Source of the DNA: Crossaster papposus
Lineage: Eukaryota > Echinodermata > Asteroidea > Velatida > Solasteridae
Direction: 5' to 3'
DNA length: 64,000 bases
NCBI GenBank assembly: GCA_037893245.1
Contig: JBAIAA010000008.1
Location: 4,608,001 to 4,672,000, forward strand
Shown here: one piece after another, positions 7,381-18,800 of the stretch
How the letters are laid out: each line of letters starts with the position of its first letter
How positions within the stretch are numbered: the stretch's first letter is position 1
Position numbers and translations under genes: made by a program
Notes under the pieces: model-generated
The model's input: the letters and a program-made list of their open reading frames with translations, nothing else
Told to the model about the DNA's origin: nothing
Database searches by the model: none

Positions 7381-9056
7381 GGCATGGTTCAAATCAAGTG
7401 AACACTTTCATGTCTATGGAGGCCATCAGTACAGCACATTTTCAGCAGGTTGATTATAATGCCAGGTTACTCAGCCTATCCTGTTATTTTGATCAACTTT
7501 AGAGCCTGTACATGCAAAGACGTTTATCCCCTGAATGCAAGAAATCTATTGGCCTACAGGCTATTTTCGAAAATAACATATCTCATATTGCCAGGCTGCA
7601 TCAGGTGTGCAGAAACACTGTCTACACGCAAAAACAACTCACTCAATCGGCAGTCAATGAAGCCTTCATGGATCAAGATCCAGATGATCAGACTCTATTC
7701 CATCTACCGGTCACCAAAGCCTTCCTTCACCAGGTGGTACTGGGAATCTTATTGATCTGCAAGGGAAGTGATCGCAGTGCGCAGATGTTCCTACATGACC
7801 TGTTTGACACGGATATGTGTATCGGAACCATTTTCAACATCCACAACCATGCTTGTCATAAAGCGTCTGAGATTAACGCCTCCTACGATCTTGGCTCAAT
7901 CAGACAGAGCGCCTCTGATGAAATATATCACCGTAATAAGCCTCATTTAGCAGTCGTTGATATCGAAAGCCGTTACTGTGCGAGCCTTACACGAGAAGAT
8001 AGCCGTGACGCAGAAACCTGGGCTATTCACCTCCTGGAGCTTACAGAGCAAGGCTTTCATCCCAAGGTTAATATCAGCGATCAAGCGCTCGGGATGAGCA
8101 ATGCATTCAAAGAGATACTGCCAGACACTGAGCATCGTTTTGACCACTTCCACCTGATCAAAGCAGGGAAGGAACTGGTCAGGTACCTAAAAAACAAAAG
8201 AGAATCAGCAATAACGGCCCATATTAAGCTGCTTGAAAAAATGGAACGAGCAAAGAAAAAAAGTAAGGGGCACACTCTTTCAACGAAGCTCGCCCTGGTC
8301 AATAGAAATACGACACAGGCAGAGGCTATCTATCGTCATGTTTCCACACTGAATGCCTGGCTCCAGCATGATATTTTACAGCTGCCAGGGCACAACCCCG
8401 TTGATAGAGAAAAGCTCTTTGATTTCGTACTGGAGGAGCTGTCTGCAGTGGCTGACACCTCTCCACGTATCATGGCCTTTGTGATATCCCTGACTCACCA
8501 AAAGGACAACCTATTGGCCGCCAGTCATGTGTTGAATAGAGAGTTCCAACAGATTGCAGCCCGCTACGCTATTGCTGCGCAAGACGTCTGGGATATATGC
8601 GATGTGACCCGATACGATATACAAGCACCGAGCTACCACAAAAAAGCCGACGTATTGGCATCACGGATGGGGCCGATCTTCGAGCCCATCGAAGATGAGG
8701 TGCTGAAGGTAATCGCCGAAACCCCTCGGTGCAGCTCAATGGTAGAGAATTTCAACAGCAGACTCAGGCCCTATCTGGACTCCCGTAAACAAATTACCTC
8801 TGAGAGCCTCAATCTAATCCGGTTCTATCTGAATCATCACGTGTTTCTCCGGAGTAAGCATGCTTACATGCAAGGAAAAACACCAGCCGAGGTGATGACC
8901 GGCAATCCTCATCCCAATTGGTTGGAAATACTGGGGTTCCAGCGCTTCAGAAAAGCTGCATAAACTAACTCTCTTGTTGAGTCATTTCTATACCAGTCTC
9001 TGGTAGGGTTATGTTTGTTTGGTGTTCACTAAAAACAGCTGTTGTTGAACCATGCC
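7381..9056 (+). mobile_element. Unclassified 1,676-bp insertion sequence
   Basis: The ends are inverted repeats: GGCATGGTTCAA at the left and its complement ending at 9056 on the right, with a second matching stretch AGTGAACAC a few bases further in. It carries a single 483-aa transposase frame. No target duplication is visible: the left flank is IS-A sequence, the right flank an SDR gene. One side has therefore been rearranged or deleted. I cannot assign the family. Confidence 0.75.
7512..8963 (+). CDS. DDE-type transposase, family uncertain (483 aa)
   Basis: The protein has a probable N-terminal DNA-binding region (SHIARLHQVCRNTVYTQKQL). A RNase H-like core follows: HLAVVDIESRY (first Asp), VNISDQALGMSNAFKEILPD then HRFDHFHLIK (second Asp plus a MULE-like His-containing block), and SSMVENFNSRLRPYLDSRK (Glu). 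The C-terminus (KTPAEVMTGNPHPNWLEILGF) resembles C-termini of several large DDE transposases. The frame appears intact with no internal stop, so this may be an active gene. I do not recognise the IS family with confidence. Confidence 0.7.
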   Translation: MQRRLSPECKKSIGLQAIFENNISHIARLHQVCRNTVYTQKQLTQSAVNEAFMDQDPDDQTLFHLPVTKAFLHQVVLGILLICKGSDRSAQMFLHDLFDTDMCIGTIFNIHNHACHKASEINASYDLGSIRQSASDEIYHRNKPHLAVVDIESRYCASLTREDSRDAETWAIHLLELTEQGFHPKVNISDQALGMSNAFKEILPDTEHRFDHFHLIKAGKELVRYLKNKRESAITAHIKLLEKMERAKKKSKGHTLSTKLALVNRNTTQAEAIYRHVSTLNAWLQHDILQLPGHNPVDREKLFDFVLEELSAVADTSPRIMAFVISLTHQKDNLLAASHVLNREFQQIAARYAIAAQDVWDICDVTRYDIQAPSYHKKADVLASRMGPIFEPIEDEVLKVIAETPRCSSMVENFNSRLRPYLDSRKQITSESLNLIRFYLNHHVFLRSKHAYMQGKTPAEVMTGNPHPNWLEILGFQRFRKAA

Positions 9057-9699
9057 CAAGCTGGCACAGTTGATCAGTGACACGGTGCACTTTTCAGGGG
9101 AAGTGCGGTCTTTTCCGCTGGATGTGACGGATAAACAGGCGGTAGCAAAAACCGTGGAGGCGATTGAATCTCAATGGTCGGTGATTGATCTCGCTATACT
9201 CAATGCTGGGATATTTATTCCTATGGCCTCCGATCAATTCAGTAGTGATATTGTACAGCAGCAGCTCGATTTAAATGTGATGGGGGTCTGTTATTGCATT
9301 GAGCCTTTAGTGGCACGATTCATTGAACGAAAAAAAGGCCATATTGCGATTAATGCGTCGCTGGCCGGTTATCTGGGATTGCCGCGCTCAGGAGGATACG
9401 GGGCCAGTAAAGCGGCGTTAATCAATTTAGCGGAGTCTATGCGGTTGGAGCTGGCTGATAAAGGGATTACCGTGCAAGTGGTCAACCCGGGCTTTGTTAA
9501 AACCCCACTGACGGATAAAAATCCCTTTCCTATGCCGTTTTTGATGGAAGTGGATAAGGCTGTAGAGGCAATGATCAAGGGGTTAACATCAAAACGGTTT
9601 GAGGTGCGTTTTCCTGCTGGATTTGCGGCCGTGTTGGGGTTGTTGAAGAGATTGCCTTATTCAGTGTATTTCTATTTGATAAAAAGAACGGTGGGGTAA
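9057..9699 (+). pseudogene. Short-chain dehydrogenase/reductase, 5'-truncated
   Basis: This is a classical SDR enzyme lacking its first ~30-40 residues. Retained are the FPLDVTDKQAV acid-binding region, LAILNAGIF (NAG motif), the catalytic Ser in INASLAG, the YGASK motif (Tyr and Lys) and VNPGFVKTPLT. The glycine-rich TGxxxGIG cofactor loop that should precede them is missing, because the unclassified IS ends at 9056, directly upstream. Without that loop NAD(P) binding is very unlikely. The ATG at 9052 lies in the IS end. A strong terminator follows the stop codon. Confidence 0.8.
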
Positions 9700-9716
9700 C
9701 GAGCATTGTCATTTAA

Positions 9717-9770
9717 ACTCCCTCCCCTTGAATTTTCGATAAACCTCAGGGGAGGGAGTCTATTCTTTTT
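9717..9770 (+). terminator. Rho-independent terminator after the SDR gene
   Basis: An 11-bp perfect stem, ACTCCCTCCCC pairing with GGGGAGGGAGT, with a loop of about 21 nt, is followed by TCTATTCTTTTT. It lies 18 bp after the SDR stop codon. The IS1380-type element has inserted directly downstream at 9774. Confidence 0.85.
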
Positions 9771-9773
9771 CTA

Positions 9774-11443
9774 CCTAAATCCTGCAATCCAAACCCGAAC
9801 AGGTCAATCGCAGCAACTGATCAAGCCCTCCTGATTCTGATTATGCTACTATCGAGCAAATATTTACCTTTTCAGTGGATTTTAATCACATGAGCCGTCG
9901 TGTTTGGTTCATCTTACTGCTATTCCTGATATCAGGGCGCGATAACTCCTTCCGCATTAGCAGAATGTTTTTCTAATCATCCATTGTTCGCTATTTACAA
10001 ACAGTCACCTACTGCTAGCCAAGCATCCCACTCCGTTTGGTAGAGATGCTCTTTGTTACTGGCAACGGTCAACTGCCTGTTACCTGTCAACAGTTTTCCG
10101 GCAACCCGTATCATATAGCAGCGAATGCTTTCCGGCTCCCACTTCATCAACTGACGATTCCCACTCATCAGTGCCATCCAACGTGTTGTATTGTAGGCCA
10201 GTATTGCACATTGCATAAGCGCACTGTTTGCCATGAAATGATCGGTTTTGATCTGCCCGAGAGCCATCTGGTTTTTGCACTCTTCGATCCAGGTTTCGCA
10301 GGTAGCCCGCTTGCCATACGCTTTATGGATCTCCCATGGACTCAACGACTCAGTAGTCACGTAGCAGAAGTAGTCGTACTCTGGCTTCGGGTCTAACAAT
10401 TCGCACTGGGTGTTTTCTGGCTTCCCGATCTTTCTTTGCCGGACAGCCACGAAGCAACGAGCCCGGTCCCAGTCACCACAGCAGTGTTGAAACTCGCACC
10501 ACTCCCACCCTGGCTGATGCACGACAGGTTGCCAGTCTTGCGGGATTAACAGTTTGTGTAGATTCTTCAGTTTGACCTTAACCAGATAACGATGTCCTAA
10601 ATCCTCCAGATAGGTCAGTAATGGTCCACCAAAGTAGCCACTATCAGCCCTGAAAACAATTTTCATGTGGGAAGGCAGAGTAACCAGCAACTGTTTCATA
10701 AACTCTATGGAGCCATTAGCAGTGTAGGCATCACCACTTCGTAACCAACCCTGCAGCACTTCTTTGGTTTCCGCGCAAAAGGCCAGCTGCGGGTGGTACG
10801 ACAGCGCCCCTCTTTTTTTCTCGTTAAACCCTTTCTTTGCGCCTTCCTGAAAACCAAAACAGGTTTTTACCGTAGAATCGAGGTCAATGGTGACCTGTTT
10901 AAAAGCATAAACGGTAGATGTTCCTGAGCGCAGTGCCTGTTTCCAAACACTCTCCCTCATTTCGTGGACAGCGGTTTCCAGTTCAACGACGCTGGCAAAG
11001 TGGAACAGCTTTAAAATGCGTCCAAATTGACTGTCACAAGGAATGCGTTGAAAACGGGTGCATTCTCGGAGAACGCTATCCTGCCAGACCGTGCACACTT
11101 TCATCAGACTTTTGGCACCTGCCAGAATGCCGGTGGTTACCATCAGAATGACATCTGACAGTTGGAAAGTGGCATTAGAGCCTCGTTGAATATTAATCCG
11201 TTTGTCCAGTAGGTCGGCCAGCCCCATCCGGTTCAGGAAGCGAAACACAGGGATAAGTCCAGCCTGACTGGTAAGCGGCTTTTTAGCTTGAGTGAAATGT
11301 ACCTTCCGCTGCTTCAAACGTGCTTTTGACTTGTTTTTTTTGCTCATTGAAAAAGTGATGCTTTATGAAACGAAAACATCATTTAATCTCTTTATTCACG
11401 GGTGATTGCAACTTTTATTTCGATATTATTTGCAGGATTTAGG
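9774..11443 (-). mobile_element. IS1380-family element, copy 1
   Basis: The 1,670-bp element has inverted ends CCTAAATCCTGCAA and an exact 5-bp target duplication TTCTA (9769-9773 and 11444-11448). One transposase gene is on the minus strand, with about 220 bp of non-coding sequence beyond its 3' end. Three more copies of the same length lie at 14229, 27573 and 40823. Confidence 0.93.
9995..11347 (-). CDS. IS1380-family transposase (450 aa)
   Basis: This is a full-length transposase of the DDE group-1 (IS1380/ISEcp1) type. The first Asp lies in FKQVTIDLDSTVKTCFG, the second in KIVFRADSGYFGGPLL and the Glu in CETWIEECKNQMALG, all diagnostic for the family. The N-terminus is Lys/Arg-rich (MSKKNKSKARLKQRK). 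This copy reads KIVFRADS where the others read KIFFRADS. Intact and possibly active. Confidence 0.9.
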   Translation of the reverse strand: MSKKNKSKARLKQRKVHFTQAKKPLTSQAGLIPVFRFLNRMGLADLLDKRINIQRGSNATFQLSDVILMVTTGILAGAKSLMKVCTVWQDSVLRECTRFQRIPCDSQFGRILKLFHFASVVELETAVHEMRESVWKQALRSGTSTVYAFKQVTIDLDSTVKTCFGFQEGAKKGFNEKKRGALSYHPQLAFCAETKEVLQGWLRSGDAYTANGSIEFMKQLLVTLPSHMKIVFRADSGYFGGPLLTYLEDLGHRYLVKVKLKNLHKLLIPQDWQPVVHQPGWEWCEFQHCCGDWDRARCFVAVRQRKIGKPENTQCELLDPKPEYDYFCYVTTESLSPWEIHKAYGKRATCETWIEECKNQMALGQIKTDHFMANSALMQCAILAYNTTRWMALMSGNRQLMKWEPESIRCYMIRVAGKLLTGNRQLTVASNKEHLYQTEWDAWLAVGDCL

Positions 11444-11450
11444 TTCTAAC

Positions 11451-12567
11451 TAGAACTTACGCATTGACAGACATTCAAAAAAATTGCTAGATCAGCAAAA
11501 AAACAGTGGATGTCGTCGTGCGTAGAAAAATCACAAAACCAACAACAGCCAAGTGCGACCTCCCGAAGTATACGGGGTTTCTACTCTGTGAACCCAAATC
11601 AGCCACCTGTACCCGTCTTAGCGAATTGAGTGATATATCGCATGACAGTGTTAACCGCTTTCTCCAACGTGAAAACTTTGCTCCTGAAGATCTTTTTCTA
11701 GAAGCGTCAGCAAGGCTTATTCTTGAAGGTGGGACGCTATCGGTTGATGATACGGTGTTGGATAAACCTTATACCCATTACACGGCTTTAGTCGGTCATT
11801 ACTACTCAGGAAAGCACCACAAAACCGTCAAGGGTATTAATCTCATCACGCTTTATTACACGGACATCAAAGGCTACAACTTGCCCGTTAATTTCCGTAT
11901 TTACAATCCAGCCGATGGCAAAACTAAAAATGACTACTTTGTCGATATGCTGAAAGAAGTACTGGCATGGGGACTCGAACCTGCATGTGTTACCGGTGAC
12001 TCTTGGTATAGCAGTATTGGAAACCTCAAAGCTGTGAAAAACAATGGTTTGGGTTTTATGTTCGCTGTTAAAAGCAACCGTACTGTCTCTGTGCAAAAGG
12101 GTAACTACCAACAGGTGCAGAGCCTGGAGATTCCCGAAGAAGGAAAAACTGTATGGCTACGTAACTTTGGTCATGTACGACTCTACCGGACGCGACTCAA
12201 AAACGAGCTGCGCCATTACGTTGTTTACACTCCTCATGTCGGAGCAGATCTATCTCCACGATCTGATTTTGATCAGCTGCACCAACATCATTGGGCGATC
12301 GAAGAGTATCACCGGGCATTAAAGCAACTCTGCAACATCGAGCGTTTTCAGGTGAGAGGGGAGCGACAGGTCCGGAATCATATTTTTGCGGCTATCTTTG
12401 GCTATACCTGTCTTCAGGCGATGAAAGTATCAGGGTCACTCAGAAGCGTCTATAGCATCAGGAAAGACGCCCTCAAAGAAGCTACCTGGGATTTCATAAA
12501 AAGCTTCTCCGAGGGGAAGGAATGGTTGAGGCCATTTTTTGCCGGACCTGTCAATGCGTAAGTTCTA
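11451..12567 (+). mobile_element. IS-A copy 4, complete, with unmatched flanks
   Basis: A complete 1,117-bp IS-A. Its left flank (CTAAC) follows the IS1380 element by two bases and its right flank (AATAG) lies in the giant adhesin gene. The two flanks differ, so the insertion has recombined with another copy or suffered a deletion. It forms the present 3' break of the adhesin gene. One base change near the left end (ACATTC for ACATCC) is visible. Confidence 0.92.
11506..12561 (+). CDS. IS-A transposase (351 aa)
   Basis: Full-length and uninterrupted, this transposase is nearly identical to the copy at 3199-4254; it has SIRKDALKE near the C-terminus where others read SVRKDALKE. The GTG start and probable DDE residues are as in that copy. 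It is potentially active and could supply transposase to the defective copies. Confidence 0.88.
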   Translation: MDVVVRRKITKPTTAKCDLPKYTGFLLCEPKSATCTRLSELSDISHDSVNRFLQRENFAPEDLFLEASARLILEGGTLSVDDTVLDKPYTHYTALVGHYYSGKHHKTVKGINLITLYYTDIKGYNLPVNFRIYNPADGKTKNDYFVDMLKEVLAWGLEPACVTGDSWYSSIGNLKAVKNNGLGFMFAVKSNRTVSVQKGNYQQVQSLEIPEEGKTVWLRNFGHVRLYRTRLKNELRHYVVYTPHVGADLSPRSDFDQLHQHHWAIEEYHRALKQLCNIERFQVRGERQVRNHIFAAIFGYTCLQAMKVSGSLRSVYSIRKDALKEATWDFIKSFSEGKEWLRPFFAGPVNA

Positions 12568-14228
12568 AATAGAAAGACTTTCGAAACTGTGATCCTGAAT
12601 GGTTATATTTCGAACTTGGGATTCAACAGCCTGCTGTTGCCCCATAATGGCGTAGGTACTGTCACTTTGATCGAGCCAGACAGAAATAGCCCCTCCATCA
12701 GCTGTGGCCGCAATGGCGGACTGATGCTGGTCGCTGTCAGTAGTGGTGTTTAACCGGTCTTCAAGCGCTTGGGCCGATTGAGCATAACTATCCGCATCCA
12801 GCATGACTTTCAAAACATCACTGCTGGATAGGGCTTCGTTATAAACGCTGAGTCCGGTAATGTCGCCGGAAAAATACTCGTTGCCGACAGGGTAGTTGGC
12901 ATAGCCCAGACTGATGGAGGTTTGTGTGGTGAAGTCTGAAACACTGGCTGAACCGGAAGCAGCCTCTTGCCCATCTATATAAATTGTCTGACCCCCGGTG
13001 CTGCCGCCATAAGTGTGAACCACATGGTGCCACTCACCATCGTTAAACGTCTCAGTAGAGGTAATGATCTCACCGGATGACCAAAGACGCCCTTTCAGCT
13101 GACCATTTTCCAGCCAGAGGTTACGGTCATGACCGCCACCACCTATTTGAAATATCCCGCCATTGGCTACATCAGTTTGAAACCAGAATGAAACGGCGTA
13201 ATTTGTTTCAGAGACATCAAATGTTGCTGAAAGACTGTCATCCACACCATCAAAATGAATCGCATTACTGTGTTGGTTATTAGGCCCGGTAACAAAGGTA
13301 GGGCTGGATGAGGGCGTAAAGAAAGTACCATTGGTACCGGTATAACTGCTATTGGCAAAGTCCCAGGATTCCTGGGCTAATGGTGCATCAGGGATACTGA
13401 CGCTGGTATCCACTCGATCCACTAGTGGGCTGAAGGTGATATTGTCAACGACATGCTCAGCCGTCGCTCCTCCGGTGCCGCCACTGAAACCCGCTTTCAG
13501 ATTAGCCGGTAGCTCCATACCTTCAGCGGCCAGATCGTAGTTATCAATCACGGTCTGCCAGGTACTACCATCATCCCAGCTCATTTTAACCGTCAGTTGT
13601 TGGTTGTCTGATAACTCAACATCCACCTTGCGGAAGGCTGTACCGTCAACACCACCAAAGCCTGCGACAGACACTGAGTGGAACACATTATCACCCGCAC
13701 CAATGAGTTTAACCAGATCACCATTGTATTCATCAAAACCAATGGCCAGATAGTCATTGGCCATGCCGGTAAAGCCTAACCCGGAACCAGCAGCCCCCGC
13801 TGTGAAGTTGCTGCTGTTGACAAGCGCACCATCTACCAGGAAAAAGGCCATACCATCGCCAGTGCCATCGGCTTTAAAGTCAAACTGGGTTCGAAGTCCA
13901 TAAGAGCTGGATATTGAGTGATCGTAGAGAATAGCTCCTGCCTGACTACCCGTATTGGGCGTCAGCGTTGCCTGGCCGCTGCCTATCGAAGCATTACCAG
14001 ATGTTAACCAGTTATCACCATTATCAAAGTTTTCAGCGATAGCAGACCATGTAGCTGTTGTGCCGATAATTGGTGCATCATTAACCGCTGTCACATCAAT
14101 GGTCAGGGTGTGGGCCATGCTTTCCAGTGAGCCATCACTGACGGTGTATTGCAGGTTTGAATAGCCGGCGCCATTGGCGTTGGCATCCGGTACAAAGATC
14201 AGATCTACGATATCTTCTTCTGCTATGA
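12568..14228 (-). pseudogene. Giant LapA-type adhesin, third (3'-most) segment
   Basis: This continues the adhesin frame from the segment ending at 15899; joining across the IS1380 copy uses the TATGA duplication and keeps the frame. The start completes a cadherin-like repeat (VTAVNDAPIIG). Next come a legume-lectin/concanavalin-type domain (AGAILYDHSISSSYGLRTQF, DGMAFFLVDG) and a LamG-type jellyroll domain (AIHFDGVDDSLSATF, WFQTDVANGGIFQIGGGG, DGEWHHVVHTYGG). It ends without a stop at the IS-A end (12567). The expected C-terminal RTX repeats and type I secretion signal are absent from the window, so the product could not be exported normally. Confidence 0.85.
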
Positions 14229-15898
14229 CCTAAATCCTGCAAATAATATCGAAATAAAAGTTGCAATCACCCGTGAATAAAGAGATTAAGTGATGTTTTC
14301 GTTTCATAAAGCATCACTTTTTCAATGAGCAAAAAAAACAAGTCAAAAGCACGTTTGAAGCAGCGGAAGGTACATTTCACTCAAGCTAAAAAGCCGCTTA
14401 CCAGTCAGGCTGGACTTATCCCTGTGTTTCGCTTCCTGAACCGGATGGGGCTGGCCGACCTACTGGACAAACGGATTAATATTCAACGAGGCTCTAATGC
14501 CACTTTCCAACTGTCAGATGTCATTCTGATGGTAACCACCGGCATTCTGGCAGGTGCCAAAAGTCTGATGAAAGTGTGCACGGTCTGGCAGGATAGCGTT
14601 CTCCGAGAATGCACCCGTTTTCAACGCATTCCTTGTGACAGTCAATTTGGACGCATTTTAAAGCTGTTCCACTTTGCCAGCGTCGTTGAACTGGAAACCG
14701 CTGTCCACGAAATGAGGGAGAGTGTTTGGAAACAGGCACTGCGCTCAGGAACATCTACCGTTTATGCTTTTAAACAGGTCACCATTGACCTCGATTCTAC
14801 GGTAAAAACCTGTTTTGGTTTTCAGGAAGGCGCAAAGAAAGGGTTTAACGAGAAAAAAAGAGGGGCGCTGTCGTACCACCCGCAGCTGGCCTTTTGCGCG
14901 GAAACCAAAGAAGTGCTGCAGGGTTGGTTACGAAGTGGTGATGCCTACACTGCTAATGGCTCCATAGAGTTTATGAAACAGTTGCTGGTTACTCTGCCTT
15001 CCCACATGAAGATTTTTTTCAGGGCTGATAGTGGCTACTTTGGTGGACCATTACTGACCTATCTGGAGGATTTAGGACATCGTTATCTGGTTAAGGTCAA
15101 ACTGAAGAATCTACACAAACTGTTAATCCCGCAAGACTGGCAACCTGTCGTGCATCAGCCAGGGTGGGAGTGGTGCGAGTTTCAACACTGCTGTGGTGAC
15201 TGGGACCGGGCTCGTTGCTTCGTGGCTGTCCGGCAAAGAAAGATCGGGAAGCCAGAAAACACCCAGTGCGAATTGTTAGACCCGAAGCCAGAGTACGACT
15301 ACTTCTGCTACGTGACTACTGAGTCGTTGAGTCCATGGGAGATCCATAAAGCGTATGGCAAGCGGGCTACCTGCGAAACCTGGATCGAAGAGTGCAAAAA
15401 CCAGATGGCTCTCGGGCAGATCAAAACCGATCATTTCATGGCAAACAGTGCGCTTATGCAATGTGCAATACTGGCCTACAATACAACACGTTGGATGGCA
15501 CTGATGAGTGGGAATCGTCAGTTGATGAAGTGGGAGCCGGAAAGCATTCGCTGCTATATGATACGGGTTGCCGGAAAACTGTTGACAGGTAACAGGCAGT
15601 TGACCGTTGCCAGTAACAAAGAGCATCTCTACCAAACGGAGTGGGATGCTTGGCTAGCAGTAGGTGACTGTTTGTAAATAGCGAACAATGGATGATTAGA
15701 AAAACATTCTGCTAATGCGGAAGGAGTTATCGCGCCCTGATATCAGGAATAGCAGTAAGATGAACCAAACACGACGGCTCATGTGATTAAAATCCACTGA
15801 AAAGGTAAATATTTGCTCGATAGTAGCATAATCAGAATCAGGAGGGCTTGATCAGTTGCTGCGATTGACCTGTTCGGGGTTGGATTGCAGGATTTAGG
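14229..15898 (+). mobile_element. IS1380-family element, copy 2 (inside the adhesin gene)
   Basis: 1,670 bp, ends CCTAAATCC, target duplication TATGA (14224-14228 and 15899-15903). It splits the giant adhesin gene between its second and third segments without other damage, which suggests a recent insertion. Confidence 0.93.
14325..15677 (+). CDS. IS1380-family transposase (450 aa)
   Basis: Uninterrupted copy of the IS1380-type transposase with the same DDE motifs as at 9995-11347 (IDLDSTVKTCFG, FFRADSGYFGG, CETWIEECK). It starts 96 bp inside the left end and runs opposite to the adhesin gene it interrupts. Confidence 0.9.
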   Translation: MSKKNKSKARLKQRKVHFTQAKKPLTSQAGLIPVFRFLNRMGLADLLDKRINIQRGSNATFQLSDVILMVTTGILAGAKSLMKVCTVWQDSVLRECTRFQRIPCDSQFGRILKLFHFASVVELETAVHEMRESVWKQALRSGTSTVYAFKQVTIDLDSTVKTCFGFQEGAKKGFNEKKRGALSYHPQLAFCAETKEVLQGWLRSGDAYTANGSIEFMKQLLVTLPSHMKIFFRADSGYFGGPLLTYLEDLGHRYLVKVKLKNLHKLLIPQDWQPVVHQPGWEWCEFQHCCGDWDRARCFVAVRQRKIGKPENTQCELLDPKPEYDYFCYVTTESLSPWEIHKAYGKRATCETWIEECKNQMALGQIKTDHFMANSALMQCAILAYNTTRWMALMSGNRQLMKWEPESIRCYMIRVAGKLLTGNRQLTVASNKEHLYQTEWDAWLAVGDCL

Positions 15899-18800
15899 TA
15901 TGACTTCATTAGTTGCAACTTCCGTTAACTCCAAAGGCAATGTGGGTATTTCAGGAACCAGCGCTTCATCATAAACCCGGAAATCATCGATAAACTGAGC
16001 AAAGGCATAGTTACTACCTAAATCTTCATTGCCGATAGCACTGATAGGTTCCTGTGACTGGTAATCACTGGTGCCAACATGCTCGTTATCAATATAAAAG
16101 AATGTTTTTCCATCTTTACCGACAGCTGTGAGTGTGTGCCAGTCAGCACTTAAACTACTCATATTAAAGCCGGAACCGTAAACAGTATTGGTTCCTCTGT
16201 CCAGAGTACCCAGTTCGCCGCTATCAGAGACCTCTATTTGGATGTCACGATCACCAGAGCCACTGCGTGTTAAGGCACCAATAGAGCCATTACCTAAGAA
16301 GAGGTCTTTAAAACGAGTACTGATTGTCCATTCGTTACCCAGAGTAATAGGCTGGTCGAGAATAATGCGATCAGAGCTTACATCAAACTGCATAACGGCT
16401 CCCTGCTGGGCATCATTAACCCATGTAACGCCATTCAAAGAGCCACTTATGCCATGATCGGGATCATATGCAGGATTGGTTGAATCACTAAAATCAAAAT
16501 GCACTGAAGGTGAGGTGTTCTCAGAAAGACCATCCAAGTCAAGATCAGGCAGTAGCGCGGTGTTTTTAATCTGGAAATCATCCAGGAATTCAGCAAAAGG
16601 TTGTGTTCCACCGTGATTACCAATCGTTGAAACATCACTGGTAGATTGAGCATCAGCAACACCCACAAACGTATCATCAAGATAAAAGTAGGTTTTACCG
16701 TCTTTACCCACAGCAGTGATGTCATGCCAGCCACCGCTGATCTCTGAAGCCATAAACCCTGTACCGCTGAAACCTGATGAGGTGTATGTACCCAGCTCAC
16801 CGGTGGTTTCATGGAAAATAATCTGATGATCAATGGTGCTGCCTCTAGTCAGGGTGTTCCAGAGACCATTCTCTAAATAGAGATCTTTAAATTTAGCACT
16901 GATCGTCCATTCACTGCCTAAATCGAAAGCCTGATCAAGCGCAATTTGATCTGATGAGGCAGTGAAGTTGATAACATCCCCCTGTTCCAGATCAGAGGCA
17001 TGTGCCGCACCTGTTAATGTGCCATGGATGTTATTACGTGCATCATTAGCGGGGTCATTTGAATCACTGAATGAAAATTCCAGATCAGGGCGAGCTTTCT
17101 TATACAATGTGCCAGCTGTTGGTAATTGAGTGATTTTAACGGAATGGAAAGCATCGCCATCGGCATCGCTGAAATTAAAGTCAGCTGCCGTGAAACTGTG
17201 CGTTCCATCTTCTGTCACAGTAATTGTGCTGTCTGTAGAGGTTGGTGCATCACTGGTGGGAGAAATCGTAATGGTAGCCGTTGCGGGTTCTGCACTGAAA
17301 GCGCTTGAACCACCGTTGATACTGGCATCAGCGTAGGAACCGGTGGTTCCTGTCGTCTGATCCCAGGCCCGGAAAGTAAAGTTTGCGTCACCATTATAAT
17401 CATGAGCAGGGACAAACCTTAGTCTGTCAGTAGCCATCAGCAATAGCGCATGGTTATCTGCCAGGCTGCCATCATCGACGGCAGTCCAGGTCACACCGTC
17501 ATCTGTTGAGTATTCCCAGCTACCATTGCTATTATCAACGGCAGTAATCGCTACTGCTTCAACGGCAGTGGTATCGGCATCTGTGAATGAGCCATCAGTA
17601 ATGAGTTGTCCAACGGTATCACCAGGGTTGAGGGTTTCAATATTGATGTTATCGATACCTCCAGTAGCACCCTCCATGTGTAGATAAACACCATCCCAAT
17701 TTTCAGGGTTACGGGCATTACTGGCAGTCGGATCAAGAGCGAGATTAATATTGGTCAGTTCGGGAACTGTTGTCCATTCGGTTTCGCCCGCCGTCAGATT
17801 GCGGAACATTAAGGTTCCAGATCCCTGACCATTATTAGCTTCTAGATCGATTTCAAGTCGATATTTGGACCAGCCACTGCCAACACCAGAAAATGAAATA
17901 CTACTGCCATCAGCCAACCAGAGTTTATTAAACGAGAACTTTACACCATGCTCTTCGGTAGCTGCTTTGGTTATCTGTCCATCATCATTTAGGTCTGCAC
18001 CCAGACCAAAAATTACCCCCCAGGCATTCTTGTGGATATCAACCTCAATAGCCATGGACCGGGCATCGGTTAAATCAGGCACGGTTTGTACTTGTGAGTT
18101 GACGCGAGAGGCACTATTACCAACCCCGCCGCCACTAGCAGTAAATTTCATGGCTTTACTACCATCAGCGCCAAAACCATCTTCAAGAAAAATAGAGCTG
18201 CTGGTATTAAAGCGTTCCAGTACCCAGCCATTTTGACTATCTATCGAGCCTGTGTTTAGCCCTTCAAGGTTGTCTGATTCCGTTCTTTCAGGATCTTCAG
18301 GAAGAGTGGCCAGGCTATGGCCGGTCAGCGTGCTGATAACTGGCGCATCGTTAGTACCGGTGATGGTTAGGGTAACATCATGGGTGGTACCATCCAGTGA
18401 GGTAACCGTTACTGTATCTGTGAGTGTTTCACCGGCGTCTAAAGCCTGAACAACCGGTTGTGCAGCAACACTATCATAGGTCCAGTTGCCATCAGATTCG
18501 ATAGAGAGGTTGCCATAGATGCCATTGATGGTTTGTTCAGTACAGCCCTCTTCTCCAGCATCTGGGTCGGTAACGGTCAGCTGTCCTGTAGTGCGGATGA
18601 CTTCATCAAGGCTGAAAAATTGTGAGTTAGAACTACCATTATTATCGTGACTGATAATTGACAGGGCACCAGGTATAGGGTCATTGACTTGGTCGACGGC
18701 ATTAATTTCAAGATTTATGCCGTTGGCGGTTGCTATAAAGCGAGACTGATTATTATTCATAAATGTTGCTAGCGAGGCTGCGTTTTGCTCTGCAGTCGTA

